Assembly: GCF_051014685.1 (NCBI RefSeq)
Contig: NC_135052.1
Coordinates: forward strand, 11,677,105-11,741,104
Length of the DNA stretch: 64,000 bases
From: Ptiloglossa arizonensis
Taxonomy: Eukaryota > Arthropoda > Insecta > Hymenoptera > Colletidae
Direction of reading: 5' to 3'
Below are positions 22,637 through 36,800 of the stretch, one piece after another. Position 1 is the stretch's first letter. Each line of letters begins with the position of its first letter. The translations under genes were made by a program, and so were the position numbers. The notes under the pieces were generated by a model that worked only from the letters and a program-made list of their open reading frames with translations, was not told the DNA's origin and made no database searches.

Positions 22637-24797
22637 AAATTAGATAGAATCAAAAAATATTAGCTTCCTCATTACATGTTCATTTTATAAACTGTATATT
22701 TTGTTCAAATAATGTACAGTTTTTAAAATCCAGAGAAAATATTGTAATTGTACATAAAACCAAAGAGATTCACTTGTGTTCAAATGGAATACGTGCATTC
22801 AATTACACGCAATATTTCTTAGTACTTAAACAATAATAAATATATTTAGTCTTACAAAAAAAATTACTGCCAACTACAATAAATCTTGTGAATATAATAG
22901 TATCACATAAAAATTGTAATACAATCTTTTCTGATGACAGTATTAAAACAATAATGAATACACTTCTTCTATGCTGCTTTTGATATAACTTCATTTCAAT
23001 TTAATGTCAAAAAATAATTTAATTTTTCAAACCGACTTGTACATTATTTATAACATATTACAAATGTAATATTCGCGATAAAACAGTTGAAAATAAAATT
23101 ATTGAAAATATTAACCAGGGATAAATAAAGACTTCTACAAATGTATCTGAAACACATGCAGATATACAAGTATAATAAGATCCCTGAGGGAGTGACCAAA
23201 GTTTAAAGGAGTGAAAGATAGAAATGAGATAAAAACCGTCATCAAATTGAGTCTATACAGATGCCTACATAGTTCAGTAAAACACAGGGACAATGTTTTC
23301 GACCTCAACAATCTTATTTAACTTATTGAAGTATATTTCTATACATTATATACTATTTTATTGTCAGTATTGAAATTTGTCCTAAAAATTTAAAAACGTA
23401 AAGAAATTTGAGTATTCAAAGACCTTGTACATTGAGTAAAATTATATTCTTCTAAAAGTACAAACAAAACCGCAGTAATTCATTTTTGATATAACAGTGA
23501 AAGTCATTTAAAATGCGCAAGTACCTTACTCGATTTGTAGATTGGCATACAGAGTGTTTTATAAATCACCTGTATTCAAATGTATGAATTTCCAAGTTTC
23601 TTCAAAATTTAAATACTACATGTAATATTAAGTATATTACAAAGCACTCTGCATTAAACAGTACGTACCCATTAAACCACTATTGAACATATACTGTATA
23701 AATATGTATATATCGTACCATTATATAATACATAGTTAACGTACATACATCGATTGTTACAAAAATGTTTCATTCATATATGTAACATTGAATATTAAAT
23801 CAATGCATATATAACAATGATATTACATCGTTCAGAATCTATATATTTGAATGCAATGTATTTAATATTTTAACCTCAAATATTAATTTTACTTTGCCCT
23901 AGTTCAAATTCGATTTACTAGAAAACTGTAATTCGTTTATATACTGTATCTCTACATAACATTCAATTCGTAGATTTTGCATTTATTAAAATTATATTCT
24001 GTTGTTTAGCAGAAAACTAGTTTTTTGATAATAATAGTTCCAATCGTACAGCAGATCAATTTTCATCGTCGCAAGTTACCCAATCCTTAATACTACTGAC
24101 AATTCCCACTTTTTCTTTTGTTATGTTTCTTCAAAGTTACTACAAAATTAATAACGACTATATCCGCAAAAATATCCATTGTTTCCTAACATCAGTTTTA
24201 ATGAACACATAAGCAGGCTGTAATAGAAAATGTAATTACCATAATTGATTAAAATAATATAGTTTTATTTAACATCGTCAATTTCATATAAATTAGGACA
24301 AAATTAGAAAACTTCTCTGTACAATTGGCACATTAACTTTCTACATTTTATAGTAAACATAAAAGCATGGATTCAATAATCGACTATTCTTTTTTACTAA
24401 AGATAAATTATCATATTTCAACATGCTAGCTTCTAGGAAAATAAATGAGGTTGCACTTGAAGCTATATACTCTTCATACTGCTTATTCAGTCGATAATAA
24501 ACAATCAAAGCGATGAATTAATATAATCTACAAACTAATATATCAACTGCATTCTTGACTTAAGCATATTTATAAGAACTTGTTACAAAATAACTAAGCT
24601 TAGTGCCAATTATATTGGGTAATAAAAACACTATCGTGTATGTTTGCCTTCTCGAAACCTTGCAATCAATTTTGAGTACTCATTTTGTATCGTGCAATAT
24701 TTAATGAATTATTTCAATGTAACGTGTATTCAAGTGTTTTAACGTCAATGTAAGACACATTCATCTCAGTGAAACACTTCATGTTCTCTTAGCGTTT
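22637..24797. other. 3' flanks of HCCS (+) and SET gene (-)
   Basis: AT-rich sequence between convergent gene ends. No coding frames or RNA genes recognised. It probably contains both 3' UTRs. An AATAAA-type signal for the plus strand is at about 22,835. Confidence 0.55.
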
Positions 24798-25562
24798 CTA
24801 AATAGAATTATGCGGCAGATAGCCAGAACAGTTGTTGGAACCACAAAGGCAAAGCGTATCACTGAGAGCATGGACGGAATTAGCAACTCCACCAGCATAG
24901 TTAAAAGTTATTTCCTCACCGATTTCTATGTTTCTAGATGCGAACAAACATAATCGAGGTACTACTCCTTCGACTCTGATAGGTACGAGAATAGTGTTCG
25001 GTTCACAGCTATGATTAGAGTACCGTCCAATATTACCAAAATATTTGGGATCTATACACGTGACGATGACTTGATCTCCAATATGTTCAGAAACTACAAG
25101 AACGTAATTCATACAATTCTTATTTACTTCGACTCTGCGTCGTGCTTCTTCGATACCTATCGCCTCACCGGCATATTCGCAAATAAATTGGCCTTTCTTG
25201 ATTAATTTAGTTGTAAACAGGCCAAGTCCTTTTTTATCGATTTCTGACACAATTAAACTATCCAACGGTCCATTCTGTACCACTTTATTCCCACAATTTT
25301 TTCTACACGTGCAATGAGAATTGCATTCGATTATGAGCCCTGCTAATTTTTCATCTAGTATCCGACCATTGATATAATTAGGAGAACCGCGCGTACATGA
25401 ACAGTCAGAGCACTTAACTAAACAAAAACAACCTAGTGAATACTCTGATTCAAAATCTTCTATGTTTATACCTGGACCTGGTATATTATTTACTACATAC
25501 ATAACACTTGGTATTGTATGCTCATATTCGTCTGCACAAGCAGTCGCCTCCATGCTTACCAT
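24798..25562 (-). CDS. SET-domain histone-lysine N-methyltransferase, SETMAR-like
   Basis: A single uninterrupted frame of 254 residues. The architecture is complete. A Cys-rich pre-SET runs from about residue 40 to 95 (GCFCLVKCSDCSCTRGSP, then CNSHCTCRKNCGNKVVQ). The SET domain runs from about 100 to 225, with GLGLFTTKLIKKGQFICEYAG, the cofactor-binding NHSCEPN motif and EITFNYAGG. The post-SET ends CLCGSNNCSGYLP, with the three expected cysteines. Family knowledge: such enzymes methylate histone H3, and the human relative is fused to a mariner transposase; here there is no transposase part. A second Met at residue 4 (MEATACADE) is an alternative start. The start lies only 119 bases downstream of the stop of the TraB gene on the same strand. 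Other insect SET enzymes (Su(var)3-9, G9a) are larger, so the SETMAR-like call fits best. Confidence 0.9.
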   Translation of the reverse strand: MVSMEATACADEYEHTIPSVMYVVNNIPGPGINIEDFESEYSLGCFCLVKCSDCSCTRGSPNYINGRILDEKLAGLIIECNSHCTCRKNCGNKVVQNGPLDSLIVSEIDKKGLGLFTTKLIKKGQFICEYAGEAIGIEEARRRVEVNKNCMNYVLVVSEHIGDQVIVTCIDPKYFGNIGRYSNHSCEPNTILVPIRVEGVVPRLCLFASRNIEIGEEITFNYAGGVANSVHALSDTLCLCGSNNCSGYLPHNSI

Positions 25563-25681
25563 AATTTTATATCAACGAAAAATCCAAAGAAATTTGACAA
25601 AGTCTTTAGAGACAGACAGCACAAAATAAAGAAGAATGCGTTATACCAGTCTGAGGTCCTAGAAATAAAATTCCAGTTACT

Positions 25682-27862
25682 CTATTTTTCGACACTGACC
25701 TTTAATAGTCCTCCGACCAACGATTTTATAGATTGCAATTTAATAACAGAAGGTACTGGTAAAATTTTATATCCTGTATAAATTATTGCGCTCAATAAAG
25801 AGACCTTAACAGTAAATCTCAATATTTTGCTTGATAACGATTGAGGAGGTATTCTGTAAAGAAAAAGGAAATACAATTTTGTACTTGTAAAATTTTACCT
25901 GCATACCTATATTAAATAAAAATACCTTAAAATGGGTGGTATGTCTGAAGGCTCTACTTTTCCCCAATTTTTCATAATTCCTGGAGTATGACCTATTCCA
26001 ACAATTCCTACAACTCTGGGTGATATTATACCATTTAAAGTACGTTGAGACATACATGCTACTTGAAGAGAGTATGTAAGATAAAGGTCTCTTTCCTTTA
26101 CAAATACTTCCTCTATTGGTGGATACTCTTCTTTCAGTTGGCTTATCATATCATCTAATAGACTCCGTTTCTTACAACTCTCAACATACTCTTTAGTAAC
26201 ATGGTCTTTCATACGTAGCAAATACCATCCAAGCTTTATAGTTTGCCACCAAGATAATGATCTTACTGCACGTTGCATTGTTACGTTAAATGGCCTATCT
26301 GCCAACTGAATAATACAATTTGGTACTTTTTTTGCCTAAAGAAACACCATATAATTTATAGTTACTTCATAAAAGTGATCTAAATTCTAATCTATCTGTT
26401 CTAATTTACCTCTTCACATGCTCTACGAAATTCACCACCAGGTGCTACTCCAAGTTCCTCTGAAATCCGGGCCATCATTCTTAATAACAAGATATACAAT
26501 AATCCACTATATACTCCATGGTCTTTCAATGTTTCAACAATACATTCTATAAAATAAATACTCATCAATGTATTAATAAATTAGTAACCATAAATATTTA
26601 AATAAAAAATGATAGAAACTCACGATAAGTTAACTTCTTGGCATAGCGATCTATGGTTTCCTCGTCCATTTGCAATATACCAACTCTGTCTTTGCATAAT
26701 TCAACTACAACTATATGAGGCTGTACAGCTTGAATTATCTTTAATTGTGAAAAAATATATTTGTAACTATTCTTATAGTAGTAAACTAATTTAGAAATAT
26801 AAAGATTACCCTGAATCTTTTACATTACAGAATTTGTAATAAGTAGTTCTAATACAGAAATGACCTACATTATATTTATTGTATATAATCTCAAATTTTC
26901 TAGAATAACCACTTGTACTTCATTTCAGATATACAAAATTATAAAGTGTACTATTTACCATTGAGACATCATTTATGCTCTGAAGGCTAAAATGTGCTGT
27001 TCCCACTAAATATAATTTTCCTCCATCAGGTGTAGTAAGCAACGTCACTGTTTCTGGTAACCTTTCATCTATTCTAGCATCGTATTCATTTTGATTCAAT
27101 GCATAACTATCAGTATCCTTATTATCACCTTTATTCCGAGACCCAACATTTTCTAAAGTGAGAAAAATCTTCATTCAGGCACACAGTTTAATGATTCATA
27201 AATTTATAGATATCTCTAATGAATGTGTTGTTGTAAAAGTACATTGTTCACAATAAATATTGTAACAATTTCATAATTGATAATGATACCTTGATACTTT
27301 AATTTTCTTCTATTTTTGTATTGCACTGGCATTTTGAAAGCACTAATGTATTAATATATTAGATTCATACTACAATTCAAACACTTGTCTTCCATTGATT
27401 TCATTATTATATTAGAGAGAAACTGTGAGGCCTTGTAAGTGTGAAACCTTAAAACATTAGCCATTTCAAAACACCTCTCAAAATAATGGCACAATTACAA
27501 AAGACTAAATTTTTTAATATTCTTAATGAAAAATATAAAAATAAACTTCAAAAAAAAAAAAAAGACAGGCATCCATATTAACTATGGTTTTTACTTCCAC
27601 TAACAATGCTTTTATAACTTAACTCCTTATTTATTTTTTTATTACCATCTTTAGTTTTATCCTTCTCTGTGTCCATTGAAGATGTTATTGTAAAAGATTC
27701 ATTTCTTGATTTAGATAAAGAATTTATATTTATTCCCATCTCACTAGAAATTAATTTTTCATTCACATCTTCTATAATTGGTTTTGATTTTACATTGAAA
27801 TCATCTCTTTCATTACGCACATCCAGGACTAAATTGCCAAAGTTTTTAACATTTGATGACAT
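25682..27862 (-). CDS. TRABD: TraB domain-containing protein
   Basis: Six exons in transcript order: 27862-27595, 27152-26959, 26738-26624, 26546-26410, 26335-25926 and 25853-25682. All phases match and give 431 residues (human TRABD is about 376). Residues 1-110 are a polar, Lys/Ser-rich leader. The TraB domain starts with PETVTLLTTPDGGKLYLVGT and AHFSLQS. It continues through IIQAVQPHIVVVELCKDRVG, GLLYILLLRMMARISEELGV and APGGEFRRACEE, and ends with VVGIVGIGHTPGIMKNWG. Near the C-terminus there is a hydrophobic segment (VSLLSAIIYTGYKILPVPS), consistent with a membrane anchor; mammalian TRABD is reported at the outer mitochondrial membrane. The conserved GTAH and GxGHTPG motifs, which resemble the metal-dependent Tiki protease family, are intact. 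Confidence 0.93.
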
Positions 27863-30800
27863 TTTTTACCTAACAATTAAGATATACATTGTATCAAATG
27901 AATTATCATTGATTCTGTTGGTTGCTAAGATCTCAATTCTCAAAAGGAAATTTTTACTTGTCCATATGGTAAGTGATTAAAACAAACAAGTTATTTCTTT
28001 TTTATATTTTCTTTCATATGGCTTCAAAATGTAATTAACACAGAAACAAAAATATTTCACAGTAAAAAAAAGCTTCCACATTAGTGACAAAACTATAGGA
28101 CAATGGTCCTATGAATGTCTGTTTCAATGAGTATATATAAAATTGAATCCATTTGTGCAATATGTCAATAACCTCAATAAAGTAACAATATGGTTTTATT
28201 AATCAAATGATTTTTATAGTCGATGTAAATCAAAATTTCTTCCAAAATACTACAAAGTCGACTGTAGAAAATGATGATCGAATTGTACTATATCTTTAAA
28301 CTTACAAGTAACAATTGTAAAAGAAAACTACTGACGACAGAACACGACACCACCTCTCGGTATCTTTTCAGATGATGTCAGCAAAAAATTTGCCTCACTA
28401 AACGTGCCAAAAAGATTCTTACCAACCTCCGTTCATCAACTTCAATTATTTAGTACAAGTTATCAAGGGGAAATAAAATGTCGCACAATTCGACTTATTT
28501 TTCATTCATGAACGACCGAAAATTTTAAATATCAAACACACCAACTATAACAATCAACAAAGTATTGACTATTGTCAACTTTCTAACAAATTATTTATTG
28601 TCATATGTAAGTTCTCATATATTTATACTTAATATTTTTTCGATTCTAAAGAACAAAAATGTTTAAATTTCAAAACGTATCTTACATCAACAAAAATTCT
28701 TTTGTAAATTTAATAACTACTTTTAATAATGTGCACAGGGCACAGACGAGATATAAAATAAATGTTACAGACGATAGTACAGAATAGTTTTCTCGCCAAT
28801 GGACTCAGAAACACCCCCAACTATAATCCTGTGTTTTTAGTTCACAGCTTTACAAATGCAATAATTTCCGCTATAGTAGCATCGTCGACTAACTGATGAC
28901 GTAACAGGGACATTGGCTATTTCATCACTATATACAAACACGGAATTATCATTACGGGCTTAGGTGGCGCCACTATTTTGAGTCCAATGACGACAGAACC
29001 ACTCTATATTTTATATCATAAAAATTTAAGACTTACAAACTACCTTAATGTCCTTTTTCACATTGAATGCTATGACATTCGTCATCGTGAAAGCATAAAT
29101 GTTGCGTTATAATGACATTGTAATCACAGATGCTGCATTATTTTCTATAGAAATAATTACTTGCTGACAAATGTCATGACATGTAACTATGTGTTGTCAT
29201 AACAAAGTGTGACGTATGTATGGTATTAGAATTTGTTATTTTGAGTCACATGAAAACAAACCTTTAATCGCTTTGCCCTATTTTATTCCTTTGGCATGTA
29301 TGAACACAACAGCTGATTCTTAGAATGTGATACGCAACTAATTTGAACACCTTTCGCAAAATTAATATATTGTCTTTTATTTTACCAGCGAAAGATTCAC
29401 CAAAGACGGTATAGGCAACTTCGATATATTTCGTTTCTCAGCAAAGGTGTGTGCATGGAGAACAAGCTGTGTTCAGTTCATCCGTGAATATATTAACGAA
29501 TACTACAAAAAAAATACTATTTAGTTAAATACCGAAGAGTTTTCGAGTACTGAATATAAAATACATCATTTTTTTTTTATTTCCCATCTCGTAAAATAAA
29601 AACATTTCTATTCATGATACTATTAGATTCATATATCACATGTACATCCTATGTATAACGAGACACATTTGACAAACGTTGTGTCCAAACTTGCGCGAAA
29701 CTAATTAAACATTTACCTTATTTTTTAAGTTCAAAGGGTAATACATAACATTTGCATTATAAAGTTCTAGAAATTGTTTTTCTTAGAAATTCGAGATCGA
29801 GTGTTTATGAATATCATTATTTTTTATATATGATAATAACGTATGTAGCACAAATAGTCATACGGTTATGTATTTAAAATGGTTAATACGAATGAAATAG
29901 TTTTCTTAATTTTTACATTATTAAATATTGTAACGAATAAATTAGTCTTCCATGTATTAATTGAAAACGTCAACATTAATTTAAAGTACAAAAGGTACAA
30001 AATTTTCGGAGCTATGAAATCATGACAATAGCTTTACAAGTTTTAAACATATATTATTTATTTTTCTTATGATTCGCGCATTCACACAGTTCTTACAGCT
30101 TCTTATACCTCGCATAACTTTATATAAGTTGTTATAGTTTTGAGCTGCATTCAGTAAAAATAATTTTATTTAAGCAGTAATAAATGACACTCGATTTGTG
30201 CAAATCTGGAGGTATCAAAATATCTTCTCTACGTCATAAGGAAAATGATACTTTTTTTTCACTTCTTTCGCCTTTCAATAGTAAGTCTTAATTTTCCTTT
30301 TCTCTTTTGTTGTTTGTGTTATAAATGTCCACTCTTAACAACATAGTAAATCTTTCTTTTTTGTCTTACACGTGGAAATATTTAAGGCCGTCTTATTCCG
30401 CAACATAGGAAACCACGGTATGTTTGATCTTTCATTTGTCAACAACAAGACTACAATTGCTCGCATCTTGTGATAATTGTGAAACTTACAAACAGCAATC
30501 CTACCTAAAAGTACAAACGAGTATCATACAATATAGAATTGTGTACTAAAACTGGATTGATTTATTTTATCTTTAGTAATAGAACATTTCTGTTCAATTT
30601 TGATTCTGAAATATACTGTTCTACAACCCAGTTGCACTGGACACATTTCTATATTCAGCTGTACTTATCAACAGTGCATGTATTCTCCTCGACAAGAAAA
30701 GAAAACGTGGAAATTCCTTAGAAAGCCATTCTTATGCTAAGTACACATAGGTATCAATAGTTTTTACACATATAAGCTCATTATAGTTATGGAAATATTC

Positions 30801-33800
30801 TATCCTTTCTGCTTGCACAAATAATATATGTGCAACCAATGGTCGATGTACTGTGTGATACTCAATCCCTGTTTTTTGACTTAAAACTATGAAGTTTGAC
30901 TAGTACGCAATATTTTTATACAATAAATAAACATATATCCTATCTTCATTAAAACTATTTGCGAATGTCGCAATGCAATAAATTTGACCAGTATTTAGTA
31001 CCCTTTATTATGACCTTCAACAAAATGAATCATAGTTTGGAAGAAATTTTCATTTAAAAAGACTCGCTTCACTAAATAGAAAAGAAGCAATACTTTTCAA
31101 TACAGTATTTTTATAAAGTACAGCATATACATTTTCTTCCAAACTTTCATTAATTTTCCATTGCTCCAGATTTTTGAAAAAAAATTACTAGTATATCTTC
31201 ATTCAAAATTGAAATAGCTTTGCAAAGAAGCCCTAAAGGAAGAGCATAAGTTTGTTTATTTATTTAATTTATTTTGGTCGTTTGGCCTCGGAAGTTTATT
31301 AATTCTTCGTATAATTAAGGTACAGTAAAAAAATGTTCGTTTTTTCTTGTATGCAATGAAAGGCACCAAGTTTTGCCAAACACCTAGTTTGTTCATAGGA
31401 GTTCGTATCTTTCGATTCAATTAAGTGTTGAATAGATATAGCATTTTACAGCGGATTCCAACATTTATGCATTTATACTGTGAGATACGTTCAGACTCAG
31501 GATTTTTTTGCAAAATCAAGTAATCCAAGCAATTTTAATTATTAAACGTAAATTTTTTTTTTAATAACATGATGTGTATCTGCAAAACTTGACAAATGAT
31601 TTATACAGTCGTGCTTTGTAATGGAAAATAAAATGGAAACATTGATCCTGTACCTGAAAGAACTCACACACAGTCCTGAACAATTTCAAACAACAGACTT
31701 TTGAGATATTGATCATAAAATATTCAATGGTAATTATTGCAAAAGGAATTAACTCTACAGATACACACACACTGTATTTTGAAAACTCAGAATATTATGA
31801 GTGATGTAAGATCACTTAAGTGCAAGTTTTCAGTTGAATCCTCTATAAATGAGTGTTGCCTTAATAAGCATTTTGACATTAATCAATAATTATAATAATT
31901 ATGTTACTGAAAAAATATATAAAGCAGTACATATCAACTTCATTGAAACTTTGTACTTATTTAATGAGAGATGATAGTGTGCATATATCTATTTACGTTA
32001 CTCAGCAAATGATTTAAATACATAAAATAATACAAGTACAACAAATATAAATATATAATACATGAAAATATAAAGCATGGAACAAATATTTGTGGAAACG
32101 AAAAATAATACATACAAAGTTTTAATGAACTTGTAGTATGCAGCAAATTATATGCTCTTTTAACATACCCTAAAATGCTAATGGAAAAAAACATACTAAA
32201 TGAGAATAAGTCTTTTGGTATCATATTATAAATAAAAGTTAAATTCGTCTATCTGCCATCAATTCAGCCAACATCTTGTACAATCTTCGATGTTTAAGAA
32301 GTGGCTACAAAATATATACAAATAATTCAATTTAATTGTAATAATAAATTAGTAAATATTTTATGAAAACAGCAGCATTTGAACGCTATACATAAGAGAA
32401 AAAAAAAGAGAAAAAAAAACAAATGAAAATATTATGTATGTTTTCAACATTTGAAACAGCTTATATACTTTGACGTACATTTGCAAAATAATGTATATAT
32501 ATACATATATATAACAAAAGAAATGTGACGTGAAATTCACGATGCACACTTAATCCTAGTACTTTATTACACAGAAGAGTTACTTGAGTGCCTACAAATA
32601 TAAATCATATATTGACACATACTTTTTTTTATATTAAAATTATTTAAATGCGGAGCCTGTTTGAAGACACTCACAGCTTCTACTGTTACTCTTTTTGTTT
32701 TGTTTCATTAAACTTTAACAACTGTGCACTTGTTTCTATCTGCCACACCATTTGTATATGTATGTACATTTAATGCAAGAACCATAGTGTATATTCTATC
32801 AGTAAATCAAAACGATTACTTTATATATTGTTACATCCATACTTTTTCATTGTTGTTTTGTACTATTCGTTTAAAAATACTGAAAGAATATATATGGAGT
32901 GTAACAGACGGCTTAGAACAGAACTTTTTACGTAGCTCGATGTATAATTAATAAATCACATTAAAAAATATGAATGTTGGAAATATCTAAAACTCGTACA
33001 GTTATATCATTATAGTAATCTAATTTGCATTTGCTCCAGTAGGAATATTTTTTTAATATTTTGACAATACCGTCGGCAGGGCGGATTTCGTAAAATGTTA
33101 CTTGAGTATTTGTGCAAAATAGAATCCGTCAATATGAATACAGGACTATCGTTTTTCCTCGAACGTTTTCTTTTGCACAAATTGACGTTTGCTATTTTAA
33201 GCTCACTCGACTTTGTTTTCGCAAAATATGCTTTAAAAATATAGCACATTAACTGTTAAGAAATAAAACAGTTAATGAAATTGGTAATATAAGAAATTAT
33301 ATTAAGTAACGCGAATTTCAAATCGTGGATGGCCTGTTAACGAATCAATTTGTTTTATTAAAATAAGGTATTCAAATTCTTCAAACTATCAGAATTCGTA
33401 AAACCTCAAAGAAATAAAACATTCGATCGAGTAAACTTTTGATATCAATGCTATAAGGGCATGATAAATTCATGGTCCCATATATTTTTCAATGATGTTT
33501 CGACTAGATGATACATTAACGTACTAAACATCGTGCCAGCGATACCTTACGCTTGAATCATGTGCTTGCTTGTATAAAGCAAGGCTGCAGTTACGTATTC
33601 CTACATAGTATATCACACAAACTTACTTAGATTGTATACATGCCTGGGCGTTATGCAAAAATCTTCTTTGTTAAGTTATAATACGACAAGATCTTGTCTT
33701 ATACAAAATTATAATTTATGGGACTAGTGTGTTAGTAGGCCTGCATGCTCTTGTGCTAATATTCCATTCTCAGGTGCTACTGGCTTACTTGCAAACTAAA

Positions 33801-33899
33801 GGACGTAGGCACGCAGTTAGCTTAGTTTCATACGCTTTGATTGACTCGTATTTGATGTATCTAAAAGAAAGAAAACGTTCTCTGAAATACAGTAGTTTT
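27863..33899. other. long gene-free AT-rich interval
   Basis: Six kilobases between the TraB gene start and the RFX stop, both on the minus strand. No frame exceeds about 90 codons and none is recognisable. The part adjoining 33,899 is probably the 3' UTR of RFX and the part near 27,863-29,000 the promoter or 5' UTR of the TraB gene. A denser patch at 28,870-29,000 (including GGTGGCGCCACTATTTTGAG) stands out by its base composition. No tRNA or known ncRNA seen. Confidence 0.5.
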
Positions 33900-36800
33900 T
33901 CATTGATCAAAAGAACTGCCAGAAGAATGAATGAAAAGTGATTCACCTCCGTTTGAAGTCGTACCAAATGCACTAACTAAAGAGCAATTTTGACTTTTCT
34001 GGAAGAAAATACAAGAGACTGTGAATTACAGAATTATTAAAAATGTATTATTATGATATTATGTATCACAACAAAAAATACGCACATCTCCCATTACAGC
34101 TATTGGAGTTGTTCCTGTAGCAACAGCTACTTGATGTTCGATCAAGTAAAACATGTATTCATCATATAATAATCGAATGAGATGAAAAGACCCAAAGCTA
34201 GCTGCACTTCTCAAGGTAAGATCGCGAATAACCATGGAACTGTTAAATGAATATAACAAAAAAAAAAGTAATGAATTGATAATAAGTTTTCATATATTCA
34301 GAATTATTACCTATAGAAAGACCACTTGAGTAAAAATTGACGGGCCGCTTTTGCAAATGTAGGTTTCTCTTCAAATGGTTTAAGGACTTGTGTCACAACA
34401 CTTTTCAACCAAATTGCCCAGTCTTCTAATGAATTTTGTTGCTGTAATGTCACTTTAAAATCTGCTTCCAAGCGTTGCACCATTGCATAATCACATTGGC
34501 ATACCCACGAAGCCTGAAAAAAAATATGCTCATGCATTCTATATAACTGTCAAGAGAAATTACATTGGAAAATAATTTTATTCATTTAAGTAATGAAAAT
34601 ACCTGTTCTTGTACATTATGAAAATCAACACGATTTAAATCTGCTAACATTTGATTTATTTGACTAGAATTTTGAAGCACTGCACGTGCTGCTTGAGCAA
34701 GGTGATTCAGTGATGTATAACGCCTTAATGTCTGTGCAAATGCAGATACAGCGGTTAACTGAAATAAAGTTTCTTGTAGAATAGAAATACTTTATAAAAA
34801 TATCATTTGTAACATTATGTATGTATTAGGTATCTATAATACCTTTATCTGAGTCATTTCTTCTGGACAGTCAGCCATTGCTGATGTTAACCATGATTCT
34901 AGACCTTTTGCAAAATTTCGGATAGACTGCGTCAAGGAACCTGAAGAATCATATATTAATACAATATAAAGAGTGCCATAAGCATACAAGAAAAAGATTA
35001 ATGCAACTCACTCGGTATAGGTCGCAATACGTTAGGCATTAGTACCTCCACTAAGTTTTGATAAAATGTGTAATCAACCTTCCTAATGAAATCTTGAACT
35101 TCTGAACACTTACACATCTGATACAATTTGGTTCTAGATATATAACAGATACAATTAGAATTGTTTTCCGTTAATTAACTTATAGAACATACAATAAAAT
35201 TGTATCTAGAAATCTTACTTTGATAAATATTTTTCTTCCTCACACTCATCGCCATTATTATTATCCTGACTACGCCAAAATTCTCTCCAAAGACTTTCCA
35301 CGGTAGCAAATTCGAAATTGAGAACCGCATCTAGAAATGCTTCGCAATGTTCTCGATATATGCTACGGAACGTATCAATATCTTCTAATGTACAATCTTC
35401 AGGGAGGGATGAACCATGCCCAACTATTATTTCAGGAAATTCTGGAATGGCACCACTCGCTTCACCAAGATATTGATGATACTGTGGTGGTGAATTATTC
35501 GAAGAAATATTTGTATTTGAATGTGTATTATTTTCGTACGTAGTATCCTGTTTTTGGTTCACAAACTTGAATCGTTTTGTTTGAGAATTTGCACTCTGTT
35601 GCTGACGGGGTGTTCCATCTTCGTTCAACATTACTAAAGGAGAACTGGGCTTAACACGAATTCCATAGTAATGGTATTTTGAATTTCCTCTACAAAGAGA
35701 CATAAATAGAACCATTTATCGGTAAATTACAATATCAAGTACGTGTAAAAGAAGAATTTTATTTACCTCGTCCCTAACCGTCTAGTTCTTAAACCCAAAA
35801 AGACCGAACGTATTAATTTTCCAAAACTTGCCGCATTTACAGGGTCTAATTTATTTTCAGAACAATGACGCAAATAATGGTTATAAAGGGTAGATCTCGG
35901 AAGAGACACACCGTCCGCTGTTTCATAATTTTCGAGTAACCAGTGAACCTATTTATATAACAATTCTTATGAATTATGAGTGTAAAAGAGAAATCTATTT
36001 TTTTTTTCTAACTACAATGCATTATATATAATACAAAAAAATATTTATGTACTTAATACAATACTAAAGACAAATCAACATTATGTATAAAGTACTAACT
36101 AAATTACTCAGAACATTCATAAATACTAGTTGCAATTATGTTAGAAAAAATATTTCCTTGTGTTATGATTAAAATACATAAAATTTTGAACTTATTATAT
36201 GCAAAAGCATCCCGAAGAAAGCAGTTATTGCTGAGAAACGTGCTACAACAAATTAGTATATACCGAAGCTTGCAAATAGGGATTATGTATCAGCTTACTG
36301 TGGCTTGAGAAACTCTAGTGGCATGCGTCATGTTTGCTGCTGCAGCTGCAGCATCTTCCACGGTGACAGCAGTACCTCCTGAATTACCGCTGATCAAGTA
36401 TGTCCCTCCACCCCCGCTAACCACAGTTTCCTATCAAACAACCCAAGATACCAATAGCTTGTTAAACCCCAATTTAAAAAATATTTCATGTTTTTATAGA
36501 TTTCTATTCACTAAACAAGAATGAAAAAAATATATTTCTAATAAGTGTAACTGCCATTTGATGGCATATTATTTGAATTATCAAATAAAAATTGCCCTTT
36601 TCACCTCTTTACAATCATGCAGGTCTTTCATGCCTGCAGAAATAAGAATCCGCGTTATATAGCAGACTCTAAAAAATTTATATTATAAAAAAAAACAAAT
36701 AAACAAACAAACAAATTTAAAAGCTGTTAGAAATGAAAACTATAAACATGCATTACTATCTTACCGCATTTTCTGTCTGAGGACTAGCACGTGCAGCTGC

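Noticed and set aside
24798..25562. SETMAR with a fused mariner transposase
   Set aside because: The frame ends directly after the post-SET domain and no transposase sequence follows; the fusion is known only from primates.
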